From NCBI GenBank assembly GCA_021796055.1, contig JAJYOS010000110.1:1-11508 (forward strand): a stretch of 11,508 bases of DNA. The letters run 5' to 3'. Positions 5,780 through 11,508 of the stretch are shown here, piece after piece (positions within the stretch are counted from its first letter, which is position 1; the number at the start of each line of letters is the position of its first letter). The notes beneath the pieces were generated by a model that saw only the letters and a program-made list of their open reading frames with translations, had not been told where the DNA came from and did not search any database. A program made the translations under genes and the position numbers. The DNA comes from Bacteroidota bacterium (GTDB lineage Bacteria; Bacteroidota; Kryptoniia; Kryptoniales; JAKASW01).

Positions 5780-6805
5780 CTACCCCTCTGCAGTCTCGTC
5801 GGTTTCAATGATGACTAGTGATGTACCAGCGTTATCATCGGTGAAAATTGCATCTGGGGACGTTATGTTCGTACCACCATCTGTGAAGGCGAACAATGTA
5901 GCGGCGTTGGCTGCTCCCAGAACTTGGACTGCGATGGATTTGGAAACCAGAGCAGGCGTTGATATGAAGGACATTCCATCAAATCGCGCCAAATCCCAGC
6001 CGCTGATTCTCGGACTGTTAGAGTGTCCAGATTGCTTCCGATTGAATGCCTTTTGGATCCCGACTTGAATCAGATCCCAAACTAGAGCTGACCATCCATC
6101 GACACTACTGGAGTTCTTATCAACAAATGTTTTCCCAGAACCTAACTGTAGAAATTGGAAGAGTTCGACCGCGAGTTCATTACGGATGTACAATAGGTCA
6201 TTCGCGACACAAGAGCCGAACGGGAAGGTGCCTAGGAAACCCGCGACACCACTCATTGGATCTATCGGTCCACGGTCATCTATCAGCAAGTACTGGGCAC
6301 CGAGGTGTGGCGACTTTGGAAGGACATCCCTTTGTTGCTTGTTCAGTGTTCCAGATTGCACGTACTTGAATAATGGCCATTGCTTGTACAATTCAAGTTG
6401 ATGTAGTTCAGACTTTGGCACCTGATAAGGTTGTGACGATGAGATTTTGGCCTGATAGAGCAGAGCGTTTCGATACACAAAGCCAGACTTCTCTTTGTGG
6501 AAGTGAACAAAGAGGATGTCGCCAACTTCACAGATGCTGGAGTTCCCGTTGAGAGCGTACTTCACTTTTGGCGTCTGATGGCAGAACACCGAGAGTACCG
6601 AAACTGAGATTCCATATATTGAGAACAACGCATTTAAGTATGCAGCCCAATAGGGAACGGTGGTAAGGACAATGCCAGCGATGATATCAGGTTCTTGAGG
6701 TTTGACCGCCCTCTGCCAAACATCGACAACACCAATTGTAATTGAATGTCGAGTGTTTACGATAATATCATTCTGGTGGTTGTGTAGAGCAATTTGCAGA
6801 TTCAT
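5780..6805 (-). CDS. Unknown 341-residue protein, possible QxK-type nuclease-fold partner of the TIR protein
   Basis: No named family is recognised. The protein is soluble in appearance, with no signal peptide. Residues 23-80 are helical and hydrophobic (IIAGIVLTTVPYWAAYLNAL, then YGISVSVLSVFCHQTPKV). Residues 92-122 read GDILFVHFHKE...NALLYQAKIS. Asp96 followed by Gln118-x-Lys120 resembles the D...QxK variant of the PD-(D/E)XK fold known from Mrr-like enzymes. Further blocks are HQLELYKQWPLF (135-146), SPHLGAQYLLIDDR (165-178) and a C-terminus ending in SLVIIETDE. The gene is first in a three-gene run with the small ORF and the TIR protein. The ATG follows GGAG at about 10 bases, and a sigma-70-like promoter lies upstream. 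It may be the sensor or second effector of a TIR-based defence system. It lacks the SIR2, macro-like or STALD features of Thoeris ThsA. Confidence 0.7.
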   Translation of the reverse strand: MNLQIALHNHQNDIIVNTRHSITIGVVDVWQRAVKPQEPDIIAGIVLTTVPYWAAYLNALFSIYGISVSVLSVFCHQTPKVKYALNGNSSICEVGDILFVHFHKEKSGFVYRNALLYQAKISSSQPYQVPKSELHQLELYKQWPLFKYVQSGTLNKQQRDVLPKSPHLGAQYLLIDDRGPIDPMSGVAGFLGTFPFGSCVANDLLYIRNELAVELFQFLQLGSGKTFVDKNSSSVDGWSALVWDLIQVGIQKAFNRKQSGHSNSPRISGWDLARFDGMSFISTPALVSKSIAVQVLGAANAATLFAFTDGGTNITSPDAIFTDDNAGTSLVIIETDETAEG

Positions 6806-6838
6806 TTTGACTTTCTCCGAAGCTAGAGTCCCTTACTT

Positions 6839-6867
6839 ATCGTATGGCAAATGACGCCTAATGTGAA
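6839..6867 (-). promoter_or_regulatory. Predicted sigma-70 promoter of the TIR operon
   Basis: Read leftward, TTCACA (6862-6867) matches the -35 consensus at 5 of 6 positions. After exactly 17 bases, TACGAT (6839-6844) matches the -10 consensus at 4 of 6. The start of transcription would lie near 6832, giving a leader of about 27 bases that contains the GGAG ribosome site of the 341-residue gene. This gives the cargo operon a promoter separate from the coupling-protein genes on its right. Confidence 0.5.
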
Positions 6868-6918
6868 AACATACTTTGTTTTTATTCTCATATCAGCAGC
6901 AAAATGATAGTTGTTTCT

Positions 6919-7065
6919 TTATCTCCGATAGATGGCGTTCCTAATTTCAATTCCAAAATTATCCTCCCTGTCTATGAAGTACGAACTCTCCGAAATGCGA
7001 CATGATGTCACTACAACGTCATTATTCACATCTGGTCTTCCTCCGAAACTCTGCACCAAATCCAT
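6919..7065 (-). CDS. Possible 48-residue small protein downstream of the coupling ATPase
   Basis: No family is recognised. An ATG at 7063-7065 begins MDLVQSFGGRPDVNNDVVV, and the ORF ends NAIYRR at a TAA. It starts 35 bases after the coupling-protein stop, with AAGGAAAG about 11 bases upstream as a possible ribosome site. The same frame continues rightward as a shadow inside the coupling gene, so only this last part could be real. The composition looks protein-like, but length and context are weak support. It may be the tail of a gene broken when the TIR cargo arrived. Confidence 0.3.
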   Translation of the reverse strand: MDLVQSFGGRPDVNNDVVVTSCRISESSYFIDREDNFGIEIRNAIYRR

Positions 7066-7100
7066 ACGACTTTCTTTCCTTGTGACGTCCGGGAATCCCG

Positions 7101-9245
7101 TCAGCGATCTTGTTTCAATCTCTTGAACGCATCGAGTATCACCCCGGCAACGGCTTCCTGCTTCTTCTCCTTCTCGGGCTTGCCGACGGCACCGTATTCC
7201 ACCTTGACCTTGTACCCCTTCAGGGTTTCTTCTTTGAAACTCTCGGCAGCAGACTTTTCTTCGATGTAGAGAATGAGTTCTTCCGGCGTGAAAAACAAAA
7301 TCCTCGACTGTGCATCCGGGTCGAGGTCCTTCGATGCGAGTTCCTTTATCTTCTCGATCTTTTTCCGCTCGTTCGCGCATAACGCGATTTCGCCGTAACC
7401 GGCTAAGAGGCACTTCCTGATGTTTTCGAGTTCGTGGCGTTCGTCGGTGGTGACGGAAATCTCGCAGGCGATGGTCTCGCCTCCTTTTTCAAGGAGCACA
7501 TCGACTCTCCCCGTCCCGTCAGGCGTTGATGCCTCGACGGTGGCCCGGTATCCGTTGTCCTGGGCGGTACGCTTCACAAGGTTCTGGAGATATCTATGCT
7601 GTGTCTCCGGCTCAGCAATGTCCGCTTTCTCGATAATTGGAGTCCGGGTTGCCTCCTTGACCTCAGAAGGAGGCAGGACTTTTTCCTTCACTACAGTTTC
7701 TCTTTTGGGAGGCCGATCCTCAGCATGTCTCTCTTTTCTTTCTTCCTCGACAAGCGACACTTCGTCGCTGAGGGTTCTTTGTCGCTCTTTCGCTGTCTCA
7801 AAGAGATTGGCTCGTGACCGGAGGTACTTCCTTCCGATGGGGAGATTTCTTAGGTGTTCCTCGAATTCATCCTCCTCCATCGAGGCGGTGACCCATGGAT
7901 CTTCGATCTCGGCGGTCTGAATAAGGATAAGTCCGCCCCTCACCTTGTGTTTCACGTAGCAGAAGCGGGGCTGCAGGTTCTGGAGTTCTTCCGTCTTCTT
8001 TTCCCATTCCTCCGAGTAGCTCCAGTAGACGGGGTTCATTGAACGGTATGCCTTTACTTCGTAACCGGAGTACGTGAAACTCTCCTTCGCGAGAAGGGCC
8101 GCATCCTGACGGTTGATGCGGAAAAAGACCTGAAGCCCGGCGTTTCCGAGGATGAGACTCCTCAGTTCGTCAGGAATCTGTGCCAGGGTCTGGTGTGCCA
8201 TGATGAGTGACAAACCGTACTTCCTCGCCTCCGAAAGGATGATCGCGAAAGATTCGGTAGCGAAGTTCTGGAATTCGTCGATGTACAAATAGAAGGGGGT
8301 TCTCTTCCGCTGCGGCAAGTCCCCTCTCGAAAATGCCGCCATCTGGATCTTGCTCATGAGGAGCGAGCCCAATAGATCAGCGGCGTCTTTGAGCTTCCCC
8401 TTGTCGAGTTTTATGAGGAGAATGCTCTTCGAGTCGATGATCCCCCTCACGCTGAACGAGCTTTGCGGGGCGGAGAATATCTGACGTATCCGGTCATCCG
8501 AGAGGAGCGCGTTCACCTTGTTCATTACCGGCTCTGTCCACGTGACCTGCGCCCGGTCGGTCATGGCCTCGAACCGGGTGAAGTATTCCTTGGCGACTGG
8601 ATGCGTCACCTTCTTCATGACGATTTCCCTGAATGCCCTGCGTGAAAGAAAAACCGGAAGATCGACCAGGGTATATTCCGCTTCGCCGAGTGCGATCATA
8701 GAGTTCCGCATGAGGTCTTCCATCCTCGCGCCCCAGGAATCCGACCAGATCTTCCTGAAACTCGAAATGAGTTCGTTGACTTCCTCGGCCACCGTCATCC
8801 CCGGAAGCTGCTCCAATGGGTTGAACGTGACAGTGAATTCCTTGTCAGTCGGATCGACCAGCACAACTCTTTCGGCAAGTTCATTCTCGTCATATGCATT
8901 CGCGAGAAATCCTTTGATGTCCTCGACAAGATCACCGTGCGGGTCGATGACGGCAAAGCCGTTCCGTCCCTTGATATCCTGCTGAATGAGGAATTCAAGG
9001 AACTTGGTCTTCCCGGAGCCAGTAGCCCCGATCACGTACATGTGGGTCGAGCGGTCGCCGTATCCGACCTTCGCCATCTGGAATTCATTCTTGTCTCCGG
9101 AATACCTCCACCCTAAATCCAGCGTGCCGGGAATGTCCTCGTATTCGACTTTCGGTTCGGAACCAGTCACATCAGTGGCATCAGTTGCTCGCCGATGCCG
9201 GTCTTCGCCGATCAAAAGGTCAAGGAGTGTGCTGAGGAAACTCAT
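7101..9245 (-). CDS. VirD4/TraD-like conjugative coupling ATPase with C-terminal PD-(D/E)XK-like domain
   Basis: A 714-residue hexameric-type DNA-pumping ATPase that would bring element DNA to a type IV secretion channel. Walker A is GATGSGKT (73-80). DPHGDL (101-106) follows, and Walker B is FYLYIDEFQNF (318-328) with a downstream HQT (351-353), all typical of TraD/TraG/VirD4 motors with a TraM-recognition core. Residues 480-550 are a charged linker. Residues 551-660 look like a nuclease-fold domain: Asp582 in GRVDVLLEKGG and Glu595 in TIACEISVTT, with Ser597 where a Lys would be usual, so activity is uncertain. The N-terminus has no transmembrane helices, unlike classical VirD4. The neighbouring two-helix membrane gene, 28 bases upstream in the same operon, may supply the anchor. 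The ATG follows a strong GGGAGG. No relaxase is seen in the window. Confidence 0.85.
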   Translation of the reverse strand: MSFLSTLLDLLIGEDRHRRATDATDVTGSEPKVEYEDIPGTLDLGWRYSGDKNEFQMAKVGYGDRSTHMYVIGATGSGKTKFLEFLIQQDIKGRNGFAVIDPHGDLVEDIKGFLANAYDENELAERVVLVDPTDKEFTVTFNPLEQLPGMTVAEEVNELISSFRKIWSDSWGARMEDLMRNSMIALGEAEYTLVDLPVFLSRRAFREIVMKKVTHPVAKEYFTRFEAMTDRAQVTWTEPVMNKVNALLSDDRIRQIFSAPQSSFSVRGIIDSKSILLIKLDKGKLKDAADLLGSLLMSKIQMAAFSRGDLPQRKRTPFYLYIDEFQNFATESFAIILSEARKYGLSLIMAHQTLAQIPDELRSLILGNAGLQVFFRINRQDAALLAKESFTYSGYEVKAYRSMNPVYWSYSEEWEKKTEELQNLQPRFCYVKHKVRGGLILIQTAEIEDPWVTASMEEDEFEEHLRNLPIGRKYLRSRANLFETAKERQRTLSDEVSLVEEERKERHAEDRPPKRETVVKEKVLPPSEVKEATRTPIIEKADIAEPETQHRYLQNLVKRTAQDNGYRATVEASTPDGTGRVDVLLEKGGETIACEISVTTDERHELENIRKCLLAGYGEIALCANERKKIEKIKELASKDLDPDAQSRILFFTPEELILYIEEKSAAESFKEETLKGYKVKVEYGAVGKPEKEKKQEAVAGVILDAFKRLKQDR

Positions 9246-9273
9246 CTACCTCCCTCATATACTTTATAGTTTC

Positions 9274-9954
9274 TCAGGAGACTCCCAAAAACCCTCTCGA
9301 CTTCCAATCGACTTTCGACGGGTCCTGACCGAAGTCGGTCATGATCTTCGTGACGGTTTTCACCATGCAGTGGTGCGTGTTCATGACGAAAGCCGTTAGG
9401 TCCATTTCATCAAAAACATTCAGGTCGCTCAAGTCCTTGGGAACGCCCACGGCTTTCGCGAAGAGCGAGGCAATCGCCTGAAAGATGGTGGGCCGGTACG
9501 TCAGATGCCATGATACGCCAAGGTTGTCGCCGTAGTCTCTTGCGTTCACGAAGATCTGGTACGGTGCGAGGGTGAAGCTCCGCTGGTCCGTCAGGACGAG
9601 GAACTGCCTCCCTGTCCCGGCGATTCCCATGACCATCCCGGTCACCACGTTCTTTCTCTTGATGTTCACCGCCGGGGCCTTGGTCTCCTTGATGAAGGCT
9701 TCGGTATCGGAGAGCACCTGCTCGCCTTTGCCCTGGGCGTTCGCGATCAAGACCGTCCACGTATCCATAACGGAGTCGTTCCGGAGGACCTTCGGCATCA
9801 TCGCCAAGAGGACGGCTGCGATGATCAAGATGACGCCGACCGTGATATACGTACTTCCCGCTGAAGGCACGTACATGGTGGTGTCCAGGTAGATGCCAAA
9901 CGCAATCAGCAGGATCCCGACCCATGCGAGAATACGAAGAAGCGAAGTCGCCAT
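9274..9954 (-). CDS. Two-helix membrane protein paired with the coupling ATPase
   Basis: A 226-residue protein of no family I recognise. The N-terminus holds two membrane segments: LLRILAWVGILLIAFGIYL at about 5-23 and YITVGVILIIAAVLLAMM at about 36-53, forming a hairpin with a short outside loop. The rest is a soluble domain, probably cytoplasmic, with beta-rich patches (FLVLTDQRSFTLAPYQIFV, LGVSWHLTYRPTIF). The ATG at 9954 is preceded by AAGGAG at about 7 bases, a strong site. It is the first gene of the leftward operon with the coupling ATPase (28-base gap). Since that ATPase lacks its own membrane anchor, this protein may recruit it to the membrane. That role is inferred from context alone. 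An alternative is a transfer-channel or surface-exclusion component. Confidence 0.7.
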   Translation of the reverse strand: MATSLLRILAWVGILLIAFGIYLDTTMYVPSAGSTYITVGVILIIAAVLLAMMPKVLRNDSVMDTWTVLIANAQGKGEQVLSDTEAFIKETKAPAVNIKRKNVVTGMVMGIAGTGRQFLVLTDQRSFTLAPYQIFVNARDYGDNLGVSWHLTYRPTIFQAIASLFAKAVGVPKDLSDLNVFDEMDLTAFVMNTHHCMVKTVTKIMTDFGQDPSKVDWKSRGFLGVS

Positions 9955-10137
9955 ATCAATCTCCTTTCGATTGTTAAATGGTCAGTTGCGGTTAAAGCAA
10001 ACCGTTGCGTTCTCCTTTCAGAATTTAGCGAACACTACGTAATTCTAAAATACGGATAGCGTTGCACGAACCTAATTGCCCTTTCCGGCAATTTTATCCA
10101 CCTTATTTGTGACGACCCCGATTGATATTCTGAAATC
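9955..10137. promoter_or_regulatory. Divergent control region with inverted repeat
   Basis: A 183-base gap between the leftward transfer operon and the rightward XRE operon. A perfect 7-bp inverted repeat, AATTGCC (10074-10080) and GGCAATT (10087-10093), sits about 45 bases before the XRE start and could be its operator. Followed by TTTA, it could also act as a weak rightward terminator. For the leftward operon, TAGAAT (10042-10047, read on the minus strand) is a fair -10 box without a clear -35. For the XRE gene, TG-A-TATTCT (10123-10131) is a possible extended -10, which would give an almost leaderless message, in line with the lack of a ribosome site there. Confidence 0.4.
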
Positions 10138-10434
10138 ATGGCTCATACAAATCTTAGGAGGACGCCGAACCTCTTGAGAAAGTACCGTAAAGTCAGGGGG
10201 CTAAAACAGAAAGAGGTCGCGAAGATACTAAATCTAAAAGGCCCGAGTCGAGTCTCCCGCTGGGAGAAAGGGCTTTGTCTTCCGAGCTTCTCGAACGCCC
10301 TCCGCCTCGCGGTCGTCTACCGCGTCATGGTCGATGTCATCTATCCCGATCTTCTCGCGAACCTCAGGGAACAAATCATGGCGAGGGAAAACAAAGTGAT
10401 GGGTCGAAAACCACCCATTAAACCGAATGGCTGA
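10138..10434 (+). CDS. XRE-family helix-turn-helix regulator
   Basis: A 98-residue DNA-binding protein of the Cro/C1 type. The helix-turn-helix covers about 10-70: LLRKYRKVRGLKQKEVAKIL, then the recognition helix around SRVSRWEKG (37-45), with the usual Trp-Glu-Lys-Gly ending. The C-terminal 25 residues are basic. It is first in the rightward operon and faces the transfer operon across the control region, so it probably represses one or both, like the regulators of phages and integrative elements. There is no clear Shine-Dalgarno site before the ATG. The stop overlaps the next gene's start by 8 bases (ATGGCTGA), which points to translational coupling. Confidence 0.85.
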   Translation: MAHTNLRRTPNLLRKYRKVRGLKQKEVAKILNLKGPSRVSRWEKGLCLPSFSNALRLAVVYRVMVDVIYPDLLANLREQIMARENKVMGRKPPIKPNG

Positions 10435-11110
10435 CGAAAGAAACACCGTTCGGACGAGAACCATGGAGCCGGGAGGATGGTACTGGGCTGACAAGGCGGT
10501 AGTCCAGAAGTATTCGGGAAACGTCGGGTTTCTCGCGCTTGCCGTGTACCACCTCCTCGCGAGCATGGCGGACGAGAACCAGACCTGCTACCCGTCCCAG
10601 AAGTACGTCGCGGACAAGCTCGGCTGTTCGAGGAGGTCGGTTTCGAGGGCAATCAAGCGGCTTGTGGAAAACGGGTTGATAAAAGTATCGAAGACTCCCG
10701 GGAAAAGGGCGGCTTGCACCCTTCTGCCGGTCAGGATGGACAGCATTGGCACAGACGTGCGCCATGGAAGGCCAGAAGGTGAGACAAACGGGAGCACAAA
10801 CAATAATAAAGAACAAGAAGAGAATAACAACAAGTTTGTTTGTGATTCAAAATGTCACGACACCATTAAGGAATCTCTTACGGGGTCTGAGGATAAATCC
10901 AGACAGGAGCTTCTCGCCCATGATCTTGCTGAGGCGTTGAATGACCAGACCCACTACACGATCTACCTCTCGTATGCGAAGCAATACTCGGAATCCTTCC
11001 TGAGGCGGGTATTGGCTGAGACAAAAATGACGCCCGATACGAAGATACGGAAAAGCCGGTCGGCGCTCTTCAACTACTTGGTGTACCACTATGCCGGACA
11101 AGGGAATTAG
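10427..11110 (+). CDS. Winged-helix protein, replication-initiator or phage-replisome type
   Basis: A 227-residue protein. Residues 15-105 form a winged helix of the HTH_36/phage replication-O kind: WYWADKAVV, FLALAVYHLLASMAD, CYPSQKYVADKLGCSRRSVSRAI with the recognition helix near 68-78, then LVENGLIKVSK. A low-complexity linker rich in Asn, Glu and Lys (about 122-136) follows. A C-terminal helical part (AKQYSESFLRRVLAETKM, then SRSALFNYLVYHYA) recalls the DnaD-type tail of replication proteins. It probably binds an origin or a regulatory site of the element. The start overlaps the XRE gene by 8 bases without its own ribosome site; Met13 is an alternative start. Its 3' end overlaps the next gene by 20 bases, so the three genes form a tight operon. 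Confidence 0.7.
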   Translation: MADERNTVRTRTMEPGGWYWADKAVVQKYSGNVGFLALAVYHLLASMADENQTCYPSQKYVADKLGCSRRSVSRAIKRLVENGLIKVSKTPGKRAACTLLPVRMDSIGTDVRHGRPEGETNGSTNNNKEQEENNNKFVCDSKCHDTIKESLTGSEDKSRQELLAHDLAEALNDQTHYTIYLSYAKQYSESFLRRVLAETKMTPDTKIRKSRSALFNYLVYHYAGQGN

Positions 11111-11508
11111 GACATTAGCGTTGAACCCCGGTTCAAGGTACGTCGGCATCGCCGTCTTTCACGGGCTGGAGCTTGTCGATTGGGCCGTAAGGTCCGTCCG
11201 TGAGAAATCGCCGGAGGCGAGGCTGGACCAGCTGAAATCGATCCTGTCGGAAATAGCGGAGACACATGGCGTCAACTGTCTCGTCATCAAGAGCCTCCAT
11301 CCAGCGAGAAGCTCCGAATACCTCTGGCAGCTTACGAGCACGCTGAAAGAATGGGCCAAGGAGAACCATCATGCTGTCCGGGAATACACCATCAAGGATG
11401 TCGAGACGTTCCTCCTGCCGTCCGGGAGGCTCAACAAACGCCTCCTCATGGAAGGGGTCGCTGCGATCCACCCTTTCCTCTTCCCCGTTGCGACAATCTC
11501 ATCGGCGA
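11091..11508 (+). CDS. RuvC-like RNase H-fold protein with altered catalytic residues (partial, runs off the window)
   Basis: An open frame of 139 codons from ATG at 11091 to the window end. It starts MPDKGIRTLALNPGSRYVG, matching the first strand of RuvC-type resolvases (GIDPGxxxTG), but the catalytic Asp is Asn12. The second expected acidic site, the Glu of RuvC's VAIE strand, falls on VNCLVIKSLHP, where a Lys stands. So two of the metal ligands look replaced. Further acidic residues may lie past the window edge. The frame is coupled to the preceding gene by a 20-base overlap. It could be a DNA-structure-binding protein for the element or a divergent nuclease. I recall relatives with the same ALNPG start in uncultured bacteria, which would mean the change is a family trait and not decay. 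Confidence 0.65.
   Translation, partial: MPDKGIRTLALNPGSRYVGIAVFHGLELVDWAVRSVREKSPEARLDQLKSILSEIAETHGVNCLVIKSLHPARSSEYLWQLTSTLKEWAKENHHAVREYTIKDVETFLLPSGRLNKRLLMEGVAAIHPFLFPVATISSA

Noticed and set aside
5593..5808. Frameshift that split one longer protein into the 341-residue ORF and the small ORF
   Set aside because: The 341-residue protein has a natural-looking end (SLVIIETDE and a few residues), and the small ORF has its own ribosome site, so separate genes fit better.
4941..6805. Classification as a Thoeris system
   Set aside because: The TIR protein could pass for ThsB, but the partner has no SIR2, macro-like or membrane features of ThsA, so the name is not supported.
7066..7413. Upstream part of a 164-residue minus-strand frame over the coupling-protein 3' end
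   Set aside because: The sequence is Arg/Gly-rich and out of frame with the coupling ATPase, typical of a shadow frame; only the last 48 codons past that gene were kept as a weak candidate.
9410..9925. 171-residue minus-strand frame inside the membrane protein gene
   Set aside because: It overlaps the two-helix membrane protein in another frame, is rich in Arg, Asp, Gly and His, and has no start signal of its own.

Overview
The window looks like the junction between a bacterial chromosome and one end of an integrated mobile element. There are no RNA genes to fix the taxon. Gene styles, the mixed GC and a comM/yifB fragment with a CPCG zinc-knuckle motif suggest a free-living Gram-negative-type bacterium of a deep lineage, perhaps Nitrospirota or a former deltaproteobacterium. 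That placement is a guess.

Left part (1-3274, host chromosome or older accessory DNA, all genes on the minus strand): a LuxR-type response regulator with an odd receiver domain (92-784); a 428-base gap with inverted repeats, a short G-rich heptamer array and a hairpin; a NucS/DUF91-like nuclease whose C-terminal domain seems cut off next to the heptamer array (1213-1905); a 200-residue ORF that looks like an AbiEi antitoxin N-terminus joined in frame to an AbiEii toxin C-terminus (2015-2617); and the 3' third of comM/yifB (2783-3274). Three neighbouring genes here are therefore damaged in different ways.

Right part (about 3274-11508, mobile element): a large serine recombinase (3129-4757) sits exactly where comM is broken, at the codons for its conserved NPCPCG segment. 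The recombinase ORF runs out into comM DNA in another frame, so its last 47 codons and stop codon come from the host gene. Next comes an AT-richer cargo operon on the minus strand with its own predicted promoter: a 341-residue protein of unknown family with a possible QxK nuclease-like core, a 59-residue small ORF, and a TIR-domain protein that keeps the catalytic glutamate. This operon is the best candidate in the window for an undescribed defence system. Beyond it lie the element backbone genes: a VirD4/TraD-like coupling ATPase with a C-terminal PD-(D/E)XK-like domain and no membrane segment (7101-9245), and a two-helix membrane protein just upstream (9274-9954). A control region (9955-10137) separates these from a rightward operon of an XRE regulator, a winged-helix replication-type protein and a RuvC-fold protein with altered catalytic residues, which runs off the window.

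How they may work together: the recombinase moves the element in and out of comM; the coupling ATPase, with the membrane protein as a possible anchor, would serve DNA transfer; the XRE, winged-helix and RuvC-like genes would handle control and replication or processing; and the TIR operon would be defence cargo. The other half of comM and the far attachment site lie outside the window.
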